Source: Kitasatospora sp. NBC_01250
Lineage (GTDB): Bacteria; Actinomycetota; Actinomycetes; Streptomycetales; Streptomycetaceae
Assembly (NCBI RefSeq): GCF_036226465.1
Contig: NZ_CP108476.1
Location: 3,596,001 to 3,660,000 of the forward strand
Direction: 5' to 3'
DNA: 64,000 nt
The translations under genes and the position numbers were made by a program. The stretch's first letter is position 1; each line of letters opens with the position of its first letter. This document shows positions 31,973-40,449 of this stretch, in pieces. Under the pieces are notes generated by a model, which ran no database searches, was not told the DNA's origin, and saw only the letters and a list, made by a program, of their open reading frames with translations.

Positions 31973-32674
31973 TCACCACGTCGGCTGCTCCACCGGTCCG
32001 CTGTCCCCGTCACCGTTCTCGTCCGTCACCCCGGGCCGCGTGGAGTTGCCCTTCCCCGCCGCACCCGGCACCCCGCCACCCGGCGCCACCGCGCCAGGCA
32101 CCGCCCCGGGCACTGCTCCAGGCGCCTCCCCCGGCACCTCCCCAGGCGTCACCGCCGGCGGCTCCTGCGGTGCCTCCGCCGCCGTGTCCTTGACCGCCGT
32201 CCGGCCGGCGGGCTTCGCCGCCGAGCGCCCGGCGACAGCGCCCGCCACCACCCCGGCGGCGCCCGCGCCGTAGGTGATCGGCGCAGGGGTCGCGGTGCTG
32301 ACCGACCAGCCGTCGGAGGAGACCTTCAGCGTCTGCGCCGTCCGGTGCTCCTGCTCCTCGTAGTTGGTCGCGGTCAGATCGGCCTTCCGCTGCGCGTCGT
32401 CGATCGCCTCGTGCAACGCGCTGAGCACGTCGCGCAGGCCGTCACGCATCAGCTCGTACTGGTCGTGCAGCGCCTTGGCCTCGGCGAACTCGCCGAAGGA
32501 GGTGCCGCCCACGCCGGTCCTGGCGTGCGTGGTGGGCCCGTCGGCGCTCGCCTGGAACTCCGCCAGCAGGCCGCGGACCTGGCCCGCGAACGCGCGCAGG
32601 CTGTCCACCTCGACCTGGTAGCCCGAACCGGCACCGCCCGTCGAACCCGATCCGCTGCTCCCCTTGTCGGCCAC
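31973..32674 (-). CDS. WXG100-like helical protein with hydrophobic segment and disordered tail
   Basis: A 233-residue protein. Residues 18-115 form two long helices (YQVEVDSLRAFAGQVRGLLAEF; YELMRDGLRDVLSALHEAIDD) typical of ESX-type secreted partners, though the W-x-G turn is not obvious (TGVGGTSFGEF sits in its place). GWSVSTATPAPITYGAG is followed by a short apolar helix at about 134-150, then a tail with repeated PGEVPGEAPGAVPGAVPGAV and a final QPTW. GTG 32674. It is located one gene upstream of the PPE-like substrate on the same strand, so the two are probably co-expressed partners. Confidence 0.7.
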   Translation of the reverse strand: MADKGSSGSGSTGGAGSGYQVEVDSLRAFAGQVRGLLAEFQASADGPTTHARTGVGGTSFGEFAEAKALHDQYELMRDGLRDVLSALHEAIDDAQRKADLTATNYEEQEHRTAQTLKVSSDGWSVSTATPAPITYGAGAAGVVAGAVAGRSAAKPAGRTAVKDTAAEAPQEPPAVTPGEVPGEAPGAVPGAVPGAVAPGGGVPGAAGKGNSTRPGVTDENGDGDSGPVEQPTW

Positions 32675-32795
32675 GGTTCGTGCCTCCCCCGTTTCACCCC
32701 GTCATGCCCGTCGTGTTCGCGTCAGTCCCGAACCGACTCAGCTTCCCAAGTATTCAACTCAACTCCAACCCCGCCGTGCAACACCCGGCGTCCCG

Positions 32796-33566
32796 TCAGG
32801 AGTCGACCGGCAGGCTCGCCGCCAGCGTCCTGCGGCACAGCGAATCGGCCTGTCGGGTGGTCTCCGGCAGGCGGTAACGCGGCGTCAGCGCGAGGGCGAC
32901 GGCGACCGCCTCGGTCAGCCCGATCCGGTGACCGACCGACACGAAGACCGGCTTCACCCCTGCGCGGGTACGGAGTGCACGGCCCACCTCCTCGCCGGTG
33001 TCCCGGTCGAGCAACGGGGACCAGGCGCCGCGCTCGGGTGCCGGGTCCCGGTGCTCGAAGCCGAACGGCGTCTTGGCGACGCCCAGGGTCGGCAGTCCGG
33101 TCAGCACGCCGAGGTGGCTGGCCAGCCCGAGCCGGCGCGGATGGGCCAGGCCGTAGCCGTCGCAGACCACCAGGTCGGGCCGCTGCCGCAGCCCGGCCAG
33201 GGCGTCGGCCACGGCGGGGACCTCGCGGAAGGCCAGCAGCCCCGGCAGGTACGGGAAGGCGATCGGGCCGACGGCGGTGGCCTCCTCGACCACCTCCAGG
33301 GTGCCGAGGTCGAGCAGCACGGCTGCCGCGGCGACGGTGTTCCGCTCGTCGTCGTACGCCACGTCCACCCCGGCCACCAGCGCGCCGGGGGCGGGAGCCG
33401 GCCCCTGCGGTTCGACCAGCGGGCGCAGCCGCCGCTGCTCGGCGAGCGCCGCCTCCTCGGTGCGCGGCCAGCTCGCCAGGTCCACCCGGGCCGGCGCCTC
33501 GGCACCCGAGCCGGGCACGCCGCGGCCGTCGGCAGGGCAGTCGGCAGGGCGGTCGGACACGCTCAC
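32796..33566 (-). CDS. nfi: Endonuclease V (deoxyinosine 3'-endonuclease)
   Basis: A 256-residue DNA-repair nuclease that nicks one bond 3' of deoxyinosine. Metal and catalytic residues are Asp68 (GVDVAYDD), Glu115 (FPYLPGLLAFREVPA, with the strand-separating PYxPG wedge at 105-109) and Asp136 (VVCDGYGLAHPRRLGLASHLG). The C-terminal SVGHRIGLTEAVAVAL carries the expected His. The first 30 residues are a variable extension; GTG 33566 and an in-frame GTG six bases on are both possible. Its location between T7SS-like and RDD genes looks incidental. Confidence 0.94.
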   Translation of the reverse strand: MSVSDRPADCPADGRGVPGSGAEAPARVDLASWPRTEEAALAEQRRLRPLVEPQGPAPAPGALVAGVDVAYDDERNTVAAAAVLLDLGTLEVVEEATAVGPIAFPYLPGLLAFREVPAVADALAGLRQRPDLVVCDGYGLAHPRRLGLASHLGVLTGLPTLGVAKTPFGFEHRDPAPERGAWSPLLDRDTGEEVGRALRTRAGVKPVFVSVGHRIGLTEAVAVALALTPRYRLPETTRQADSLCRRTLAASLPVDS

Positions 33567-33642
33567 GGTTTCCCCCGAAGTCGGTACGGACGTCGCGGAC
33601 CACGCTAGCGCTGCCGCCGGCGCGGTCCGCCCGCACCCACCC

Positions 33643-34326
33643 TCACCGGGTGGAAACCACCACCGTCTTCGCCGCCTTGTCGTGCAGACACTGCCGGTAG
33701 GGCTTGTTGAACACCCCGAACATGCCGTCGACCAGCCACCAGATCCCGCAGCAGATCGCGGCCGGCAGCGTGTAGACCGCCGCTCGGGTCCACGCGGCGG
33801 AGCTGACCGGGCTGCTGCCGTCGGCCAGCATCGCGACGCGGACGTTCATCACCTTCTTGCCGAGCGTCTGGCCGTCCCGGGAGAGCATCACGCCCTCGTA
33901 GACCAGGTAGAGGGCGTAGTAGACCCAGACCCCGTCGGTCCAGCCGTCCCGGTTGCCGAAGCCGGTGAAGGGCAGCACCACCACGAGCGCGATCACCTGG
34001 ATGAGCACGTAGTCGATCACCCGGGCCAGGATCCGGTGCGGCCAGGTGCCGAGCGGCGGCATGCCGGCGGGCTGCCCGGCGCCCGGGGCGCCGTAGGGCG
34101 ATCCCCCCGGCCCACCGCCGTGCGGGCCGCCGTCGTACGGACCGGCGCCGTGCGGGTCGCCCCCGAACGGGCCGCCCGTGTAGGGGCCGGCGCCATAGGC
34201 GTTGGTGTCGTACGGGGAGCCGTTGGGCGGGGTCTCCCCGGGCGTGCTCGACGAAGGCGGCTGCTTGTCGAAGGAGGGCTTGCCGCCCCCTTCCGGCTCA
34301 GAGCTCGAAGGGTCGTAGGTGCTCAT
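33643..34326 (-). CDS. RDD-family membrane protein with Gly/Pro-rich N-terminus
   Basis: A 227-residue protein. Residues 1-90 are disordered and rich in Gly, Pro and Tyr (repeats like GPYDGGPHGGGPGG). The RDD domain then begins with PHRILARVIDYVLIQVIALVVV, includes RDGQTLGKKVMNVRVAML and ends with FNKPYRQCLHDKAAKTVVV. There are three to four membrane helices. RDD proteins are inner-membrane proteins of mostly unknown role, some acting in ion transport. It is paired with a second RDD gene at 34399. Confidence 0.85.
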   Translation of the reverse strand: MSTYDPSSSEPEGGGKPSFDKQPPSSSTPGETPPNGSPYDTNAYGAGPYTGGPFGGDPHGAGPYDGGPHGGGPGGSPYGAPGAGQPAGMPPLGTWPHRILARVIDYVLIQVIALVVVLPFTGFGNRDGWTDGVWVYYALYLVYEGVMLSRDGQTLGKKVMNVRVAMLADGSSPVSSAAWTRAAVYTLPAAICCGIWWLVDGMFGVFNKPYRQCLHDKAAKTVVVSTR

Positions 34327-34398
34327 AGGGAGAGTAGAACACCGAAAATCGTATCTTCTATGGATATTTGACCCGTTTTGATGATCGGCGCCTGGGTG

Positions 34399-35709
34399 TC
34401 AGGCCTTGACGACCCGCGTCCGCGCCGCCCGATCGGCCCAGCTGCGCTGCCGCTGACGGTCCGCCAGCAGCACGAGCGGGCCCAGCACGGTCACCATCGT
34501 CAGCTGGCCCACCAGCCAGCGGACGAAGGACCGGCCCAGGCTCGGCGGCCGCGGCGGGGTTCGATCGGCGCCGCGGCCACCGTGACCACCGCGACCGTCG
34601 CGCCCCTGCGGCCCCGCCTCGGCTCTGACGACCCGTAGGCCGAGCAGTCTCTTGCCGAAGGTGCGGCCGGTGCGGGCCGTCGGCAGCACCTCGAAGAGGA
34701 AGCCGCCCAGCAGCAGCGTGCCGAGCAGCAGCGCCACCCGGCCGATGAGGCTGCCGTCGATCAGCCAGACCTGCACCTCGCGGCCGGTCAGGTGACTGGC
34801 CGTCCGGGCGCGGTCGAGCTTCAGCTGCACGTCCGCCAGGGTCGCCATGGTCAGCGGGATCCCGACCGCGGCGCCCAGGCCGCCCAGCATCAGCACGTCC
34901 ACCAGCCGGGCCGCCAGCCGCCGGCCGACCCCGCCGGTCACCACCGGCGCGGAAACGTGTGCGGCAGCAGGCACCGGCACGGACGCGGTCACGCGCGCAG
35001 GCGGCCGAGCCGCCCGAGCGGGGAGCACCGCAGCACTGGACGTCGGCTCCGCCGATTTCCGGCGCACCACGGCCGCCGCGGGCGCAGCAGGCACCGCCGG
35101 CATCGCAGACACCGCCGGGACCGTCGGCACGGCCGGCGCCGCGACGGGCACCGGAACCGGCGCGCGGGCCGGCTCCGGCTCGGCCACGGGCACGGCCGCC
35201 ACCGGCTCGGCCCGCCGTACCGCCACCGGCGCCGGTTCGGCAGCGGGCGCCGCCTCCTCCAGCGCTCCCCAGGAGACCCACCGCGGCGCCCGCCCGGTCT
35301 CCAGCAGCCCTCGCTGCGCCTGCGGGTCCGCCTGCCAGCCGCTGTGCTCCGGCAGCTCCGCCGCGCTCTCCGGCTCCGGCGGCGCCATGGTGAAGACCGC
35401 CCCGGCCCCGGTCTGGTCGAGGAAGACCGGCCCGGTCTCGCCCCCGCCGCCGTCCGCCCGCTGCGGCACCGCGCGCTCCGGCACCGCCGGCGGCGGGATG
35501 TACCGCGCGTTGGGGCGCACCGCGGGCCGGGCCGCAAACGCGGGCACCGCCAGGACCTCGCCCTCGGCGGGCGCGGGGCGGCTGGTCCCGGGCACCCAGG
35601 TGCCGCCGTTCCAGTAGCGGACGAAGCCCGGCACCGACGGGTCCGGGTAGTAACCGGGCGCGGGGACCGCGGCGGTGTCCGCGCTGGCGACCAACGGCTG
35701 GTCCGACAT
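34399..35709 (-). CDS. DUF2510-RDD fusion membrane protein
   Basis: A 436-residue protein. A DUF2510 module is near the N-terminus (APGYYPDPSVPGFVRYWNGGTW, about residues 17-38). A long Ala/Pro/Val-rich linker with PVAEPEPARAPVPVPVAAPA-like repeats spans about 90-285. The RDD membrane domain occupies the C-terminus (GRRLAARLVDVLMLGGLGAAVG, RTFGKRLLGLRVVRAEAG). The DUF2510 module is common on streptomycete membrane proteins and may bind envelope partners. The linker seems too long for a simple transporter and could span the peptidoglycan or act as a spacer. Confidence 0.85.
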   Translation of the reverse strand: MSDQPLVASADTAAVPAPGYYPDPSVPGFVRYWNGGTWVPGTSRPAPAEGEVLAVPAFAARPAVRPNARYIPPPAVPERAVPQRADGGGGETGPVFLDQTGAGAVFTMAPPEPESAAELPEHSGWQADPQAQRGLLETGRAPRWVSWGALEEAAPAAEPAPVAVRRAEPVAAVPVAEPEPARAPVPVPVAAPAVPTVPAVSAMPAVPAAPAAAVVRRKSAEPTSSAAVLPARAARPPARVTASVPVPAAAHVSAPVVTGGVGRRLAARLVDVLMLGGLGAAVGIPLTMATLADVQLKLDRARTASHLTGREVQVWLIDGSLIGRVALLLGTLLLGGFLFEVLPTARTGRTFGKRLLGLRVVRAEAGPQGRDGRGGHGGRGADRTPPRPPSLGRSFVRWLVGQLTMVTVLGPLVLLADRQRQRSWADRAARTRVVKA

Positions 35710-36061
35710 GCAGATCTACTCTCCTGTGATCCACCGGCGAGGGGTACGCCACGTCGCCGGGCAGTCACAAAGAGTAGTACCTCCGGATCGGCTCCGGCGG
35801 AGAGTTGCGGATAAGGACCACGGCCGGGAGCCCGACCCGCTTGACTGGCCCGGTGGTCTGCCTGCCCGGCCGAGCACGCCCCCTCGTGCGCTGCCAGCGC
35901 GCACCGAACGCTGCGCGCCCTGCGGCCGGGCCGCGCTCCCGCTCCTCGGAGAGCTTGCGGAAATCGGATCGAAAACCCGTGTAAGAGCCGGGCCGCTCCG
36001 CGCTCTCTCCAGGTGTACCGGGCCCACCGCGGGCCCGGACGCGACCGAGAGGATCAGCGAC
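35710..36061. other. 352-bp divergent region between the DUF2510-RDD gene and the SsgA-like gene
   Basis: No gene is supported here; the open frames are antisense noise. CACAAAGAGTAGTACC at about 35766-35781 is AT-richer than its surroundings and may hold a promoter. GAGAGGA at about 36048 is the ribosome site of the SsgA-like gene. Confidence 0.5.
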
Positions 36062-36505
36062 ATGGACAGCCGGCCGAGCGTGGTGGAGTTGGAACTCGAG
36101 CTCAACCTGGTGCTCTCCCCCGAGCGCAGCGTCCCCGTCCCGGCCCGGCTCTCGTACGGCAGCCACGACCCGTACGCGGTGCACATCACCTTCCACCTGG
36201 ACACCGGCACCCCGGTGACCTGGGTGTTCTCCCGGGAGCTGCTGGTGGAGGGCACCTTCCGCCCGTGCGGCCAGGGCGACGTGCGGATCTGGCCGACCCG
36301 GCCCCACCCGGCGGCCGGGGTCACCCACAGCGGGCGGCAGAGCGTGCTCTGCCTCGCGCTCACCTCACCGGGTGGTGACGCCCTGCTGGAGGCGCCGCTG
36401 CCGGCCGTGGCCGCCTGGCTGGAGCGGGCGCACCGGCTGGTGCCGCCCGGCGGTGAGCTGAACGTGCTGGACCTGGACAGCTCGCTCGCCGAGCTGCTGG
36501 CCTGA
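36062..36505 (+). CDS. SsgA-like sporulation/cell-division regulator (SALP), possibly SsgG
   Basis: A 147-residue protein with the SALP core: VPARLSYGSHDPYAVHITFHLDTGTPVTWVF, RELLVEGTFRPCGQGDVRIWP and LTSPGGDALLEAPLPAVAAWLERAHRLVPPG. These proteins occur only in morphologically complex actinomycetes and control peptidoglycan remodelling and septum placement during sporulation. ATG 36062 has GAGAGGA 8-14 bases upstream. Its place a few genes from hppD resembles that of ssgG in S. coelicolor, from memory, but the sequence alone does not settle which SALP it is. Confidence 0.88.
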   Translation: MDSRPSVVELELELNLVLSPERSVPVPARLSYGSHDPYAVHITFHLDTGTPVTWVFSRELLVEGTFRPCGQGDVRIWPTRPHPAAGVTHSGRQSVLCLALTSPGGDALLEAPLPAVAAWLERAHRLVPPGGELNVLDLDSSLAELLA

Positions 36506-36551
36506 GCGCGTGCCGACGGTGCCGCGGGTCCGGCGCCGACCGACCGGGGAC

Positions 36552-36578
36552 GTCAGCGCGCCGCGGGGGCGCGCTGAC
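36552..36578 (+). terminator. Hairpin after the SsgA-like gene, overlapping the end of the GT87 gene
   Basis: GTCAGCGCGCC (36552-36562) and GGCGCGCTGAC (36568-36578) form an 11-bp perfect stem with a five-base loop, 46 bp past the plus-strand stop. It covers the last codons of the convergent gene. Confidence 0.5.
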
Positions 36579-38010
36579 CGGCCGCGCCCACCACGTCCGT
36601 CCTCGTCCCCTCGTCCGCACTGCCCACCCGCTGTCCCGGAACCAGGGGCGGCAGCAGCGGCTGGCCGGCCGCGCGGCGGCGGGAGCGCACCCGCAGCGCG
36701 GCGACCAGCAGGAAGCAGAGCCCGATCAGGGGGTACATCCCCGCCGGCACCTGCTTGAAGATGTTCATCTGCAGGTTGGTGATGCCCTTGTGCGGCACCA
36801 GCCACATCGAGAACGAGCAGAACCCGACCACCGTCAGGCGGTGGATCAGCCGCCAGCGCCGACGGCGGACCGCCGGCGGCCTGGAGCGCTCGTGAGCGGC
36901 CTCGGCGGCCAGCAGGATCACGATCGGCACGCACCAGATCCAGTGGTGGGTCCAGCTGATCGGCGAGATCAGCAGCGCGGTGACGGCGGCGCAGCACACC
37001 CCCCAGGCCTCGCCCCGCGGCAGCCAGCGGGAGCTGCGGTAGGTCCAGGTGGCGACGGCCAGGCCCGCCACCGCGATCAGCCCGGCGGCCAGGGTGGCGA
37101 CGATGCCGGGGTCGGCCAGGTGCAGGAACCGGGCGGTGACGCCGCGCAGCGACTGGTTGTCGACGATGTAGACCACGCCGACCCGGGAGGAGTCGTACAG
37201 ATACTTCGTCCAGAAGCCCCAGGTGGCGCCGGGCAGCACCGCCGCCCCGATCGCGAACGAGGCCAGGAAGGCCGCACCGGCCGTGAAGGCGGCCCGGACG
37301 CGTCCGGTGAGCAGCAGGTAGACCGCGAAGAGCCCGGGGGTGAGCTTCATGCCGGCCGCGATGCCGATGCCGATGCCCTTCCACTTGCGGTGGTCGGGCG
37401 TGGTGACGTCCCAGAGCACCAGGCAGAGCAGGATCAGGTTGATCTGGCCGTAGCGCAGCGTGGTGAAGACCGGCTCCAGCCAGACGCCGAGCCCGGCCAC
37501 CAGCACCACGCCGACCGGCCGCAGCTCCCGGCGCGGCCAGCCCACCAGCCGGAACGAGAGCAGCGCGGCCAGCCCGAGCAGCCCGATGTTCCCCACCGTG
37601 ACCGCCACCCGCAGGAACGGGACCGGCAGCCAGGTGGTCGGTACGAAGAGCATCGCCGCGAACGGCGGATAGGTGGCGGGCAGGTTCCACTGGGTGACCC
37701 GCAGCGCGTAGAGGTCGTGGCCGTTGGCCACGGCGCCGCCCTCGGCCCGGTAGACCATCATGTCGACCATCGAGGTGCCGATGAAGTGCCGGACGACGGC
37801 GTAGGCGAGCAGCGAGCCCAGGGCGATCAGGGCGGCCTTGCGCATCTGCTGCCGCGGTGCTTCGCGTACCGCGCGTATCGGGGACTCCAGCCGGCGGCGC
37901 CAGGCCGGGGCATCGGAGGGGACGGGGCCGGGGGCGACCTGTGCGGTCCCCTGGTCCTGCTGCACCGCTGTCACTGCCCGCTCCATCCCGCCGGTCGGTC
38001 GACCAGCCAT
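36553..38010 (-). CDS. GT87-family polyprenyl-phosphate-mannose-dependent mannosyltransferase (membrane)
   Basis: A 485-residue integral membrane protein of about ten helices. It has the GT87/DUF2029 marks: the acidic MVDMMVYRAEGGAVANGHDLY loop after the first helix near residue 80 (catalytic Asp expected here), WNLPATYPPFAAMLF, RYGQINLILLCLVLWDV, MKLTPGLFAVYLLL, and DNQSLRGVTARFL. PimE-type relatives add alpha-1,2-mannose to phosphatidylinositol mannosides from polyprenyl-phosphomannose on the outer face of the membrane. The C-terminal 45 residues are soluble and polar. It starts at ATG 38010; an ATG eight codons on is also possible. Confidence 0.88.
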   Translation of the reverse strand: MAGRPTGGMERAVTAVQQDQGTAQVAPGPVPSDAPAWRRRLESPIRAVREAPRQQMRKAALIALGSLLAYAVVRHFIGTSMVDMMVYRAEGGAVANGHDLYALRVTQWNLPATYPPFAAMLFVPTTWLPVPFLRVAVTVGNIGLLGLAALLSFRLVGWPRRELRPVGVVLVAGLGVWLEPVFTTLRYGQINLILLCLVLWDVTTPDHRKWKGIGIGIAAGMKLTPGLFAVYLLLTGRVRAAFTAGAAFLASFAIGAAVLPGATWGFWTKYLYDSSRVGVVYIVDNQSLRGVTARFLHLADPGIVATLAAGLIAVAGLAVATWTYRSSRWLPRGEAWGVCCAAVTALLISPISWTHHWIWCVPIVILLAAEAAHERSRPPAVRRRRWRLIHRLTVVGFCSFSMWLVPHKGITNLQMNIFKQVPAGMYPLIGLCFLLVAALRVRSRRRAAGQPLLPPLVPGQRVGSADEGTRTDVVGAAGQRAPAAR

Positions 38011-38115
38011 CGACCATACCGGACGACCACCACCCGACCGCCGGTTCGTTCGGGCCGCTACGGGCCGTGAAGATCGTCCTGCGGAGCGGTCGGTGACCGG
38101 ACCGCTCCGGCTGCC

Positions 38116-39639
38116 TCAGGCCCCGCGCCGCACCGCACCCCGTCCCGCCCGCCGGGCCCGGCCCAGCCGGCGTGCGGGGGCGACCGGGGCGGGCCGCTCG
38201 CCGCCCAGCCGCAGCTGGATCTCGGCACCGCCCAGGGCGGCCGAGCGGCCCAGGGCCAGGTGTCCACCGCTGGCCTCGGCGAGCTTGCGGACGATGTCCA
38301 GGCCGAGGCCCGTGGAGCCCTCGCCGCCGTCCCCCTCGCCGCGTCGCAGCGCGGCCGACGGATCGTCGAACCCCGCTCCGGCATCACCGACCAGCACGAT
38401 CACGCCGTGCTCGGCGGCCGTCACGTCCACCGCGAAGGCGGTGCCGACGGCGGTGTGCCGGAAGACGTTGCCGAGCAGGGCGTCGACCGCGGCGGCCAGG
38501 TCGCCGCGCGCCACCGGCACCGGCGCGGGCACCTCGGCGCCGTGCAGCTGCCAGGGCCGGCCCTCGTCCTCGGCCAGCGCCGACCAGAAGCCGACGCGTT
38601 CGCGGATCACCTCGGCCGCGTCGCAGCCCACCACGACGGGCGCGGGCTCGCCCGGGGCGCGGCGGGTGGAGCGGATGATCTGGTCGACCTCGCGCTCCAG
38701 CTGGGCGACCGCGTGCCGGGTCGCGTCGGCGGCGTCCCCCTCGCCGAGCGAGGCGGCGTTCAGCCGCAGCACGGTCAGCGGGGTGCGCAGCCGGTGTGAG
38801 AGGTCGGCGGCCAGCTCGCGCTCGGCGGCCAGCAGCTGGACCACCCGGTCGGCCATCGCGTTGAAGGCGGCCGACGCCTCGCGCAGTTCGGCGGGGCTGC
38901 CCTCGGCCTGCGGTCCGGTCACCGGCAGCCGCACGGCGAGGTCGCCGGTGCCCAGCGCCCGGGCCGCACCGGCCAGCCGGCGGGCCGCGCCGACCAGCCG
39001 GGCGCCCATCCGGTCGGCCACCAGCACGGCGAGCGCGACCAGGCCGAGCGCGACCAGCGACAGCACCAGCCAGGCGGTGGGCACGCCGCGGGTCAGGTCG
39101 GCGTCGGCGACGAAGACCTCCACCACGGCGACCCGGGCCGGGTCCACGGCGACCGGCTGGAGGCGGGCGTAGCCGCCGGGCACCGCGACGGTGAGCACCC
39201 GGCCGCCGGCCGCGGCGGCGATCTCCGCGGCCTGGGCCCGGCCGGTGCCGATGGTCTGGCCGGCGCCGCTGCGGGCGGGGCCGGAGCCGACCGCCGGGAG
39301 GTGGACGGCGATGCAGCCCCGGGCGCCGGCGTCGGTGCTGGCCACCGCGCGGGACAGCGCCGCCTGGTCGGTGGTGATCGCCAGCGCCGGGCCCAGCGCG
39401 GCGGCCTGGCGGTCGGCGGCGGTGAAGGCGCGCTCCCTGGCGGTCTTCTGGACCATCAGGCCGAGCGGGATCAGAAAGGCGAGCGCGACCATCGTCGTCC
39501 CGGCCACGGCCGCCTTGACCAGCACCCAGCGCAGCGACTGGCTGGCGGGCGCGGGCCGCTCGCCGGCCGCGGCGCCCTCCGCCGGCCGTGCACCGCCCGC
39601 CGGTGCGACCGGCGCCGGTGTGCCGCCCCGTGGTCTCAC
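38116..39639 (-). CDS. Sensor histidine kinase (HAMP, EnvZ/OmpR class)
   Basis: A 507-residue kinase. Two membrane helices (about 46-65 and 188-208) flank an extracytoplasmic sensor domain of about 120 residues. HAMP spans about 210-265, and the phosphoacceptor His282 lies in the H-box ADLSHRLRTPLTVLRLNAAS. The ATPase domain has the N-box LLGNVFRHT, GDAGAGFDD and GSTGLGLDIVRKLAEASGG. The start GTG 39639 overlaps the response-regulator stop by four bases (GTGA), giving translational coupling. The ligand is not deducible. Confidence 0.93.
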   Translation of the reverse strand: MRPRGGTPAPVAPAGGARPAEGAAAGERPAPASQSLRWVLVKAAVAGTTMVALAFLIPLGLMVQKTARERAFTAADRQAAALGPALAITTDQAALSRAVASTDAGARGCIAVHLPAVGSGPARSGAGQTIGTGRAQAAEIAAAAGGRVLTVAVPGGYARLQPVAVDPARVAVVEVFVADADLTRGVPTAWLVLSLVALGLVALAVLVADRMGARLVGAARRLAGAARALGTGDLAVRLPVTGPQAEGSPAELREASAAFNAMADRVVQLLAAERELAADLSHRLRTPLTVLRLNAASLGEGDAADATRHAVAQLEREVDQIIRSTRRAPGEPAPVVVGCDAAEVIRERVGFWSALAEDEGRPWQLHGAEVPAPVPVARGDLAAAVDALLGNVFRHTAVGTAFAVDVTAAEHGVIVLVGDAGAGFDDPSAALRRGEGDGGEGSTGLGLDIVRKLAEASGGHLALGRSAALGGAEIQLRLGGERPAPVAPARRLGRARRAGRGAVRRGA

Positions 39640-40349
39640 GGCTGGTGCTCCGCGCCCGCCGGGGCCGGGGCCGGGGCCTCGAGCCGCACCCCGACGCCGC
39701 GCACGGTGTGCAGGTAGCGCGGCGTGGAGGCGGTCTCGCCGAGCTTGCGGCGCAGCCAGGACAGGTGCACGTCGATGGTCTGGTCGCCGCCGTAGGTCTG
39801 CCGCCAGACCTCCGCCAGGATCTCGCGGCGCGGCACCACCACACCTGGCCGGGCCGCGAGGAAGGCCAGCAGGTCGAACTCACGGCGGGTCAGGTCCAGC
39901 GCCTGGCCGTCCAGCACCGCCTCGCGCCGCTGCACGTCCACCGCCAGACCGCCGACCCGCAGCACCGGCGAGACCGGGGCCGCGCCGCCGACGAGCCGGC
40001 GCAGCACGGCCGCCATCCGGGCCGTCAGATGCTCACCGGAGAAGGGCTTCACCAGGTAGTCGTCCGCGCCGTCGTTGAGCAGCCGGACGATCTCCGCCTC
40101 GTCGTCGCGGGCCGTGGAGACGATCACCGGCACGTTGCTCAGCCCGCGGATCATCTTCAGCGCCTCGCCGCCGTCCAGGTCGGGCAGGCCGAGGTCGAGG
40201 ATGACCAGGTCACAGCCGACCTGGGAGACCTCGCGCAGCGCCTCGAGCGCGGTGCCGACGCTGCGCACCGCGTGCCCGCACTCGGACAGGTGCCGGATCA
40301 GGGCCGAACGGACGAACGGGTCGTCCTCGACCACCAGGACTGTTGCCAT
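39636..40349 (-). CDS. OmpR-family response regulator
   Basis: A 237-residue regulator. The receiver domain has phosphoacceptor Asp52 (VILDLGLPD), the switch Thr79 (VSTARDD) and Lys101 (YLVKPFSGE). The winged-helix DNA-binding domain covers about 130-228 (LDLTRREFDLLAFLAARPG; QTIDVHLSWLRRKLGE; LHTVRGVGVRLE). It is first in the operon with the kinase at 38116. The 100 bp to the divergent secreted-protein gene at 40450 probably hold both promoters, so autoregulation is plausible. Confidence 0.95.
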   Translation of the reverse strand: MATVLVVEDDPFVRSALIRHLSECGHAVRSVGTALEALREVSQVGCDLVILDLGLPDLDGGEALKMIRGLSNVPVIVSTARDDEAEIVRLLNDGADDYLVKPFSGEHLTARMAAVLRRLVGGAAPVSPVLRVGGLAVDVQRREAVLDGQALDLTRREFDLLAFLAARPGVVVPRREILAEVWRQTYGGDQTIDVHLSWLRRKLGETASTPRYLHTVRGVGVRLEAPAPAPAGAEHQP

Positions 40350-40449
40350 GGCCCTGCACGCTACGGCATCGGTGCCGGGCCCGGCACCGGGATCCGGGCC
40401 GAAGGGCCCCCGCCGTCACCGGCCGGTGGATACGGCAGGATGGCGGGCG

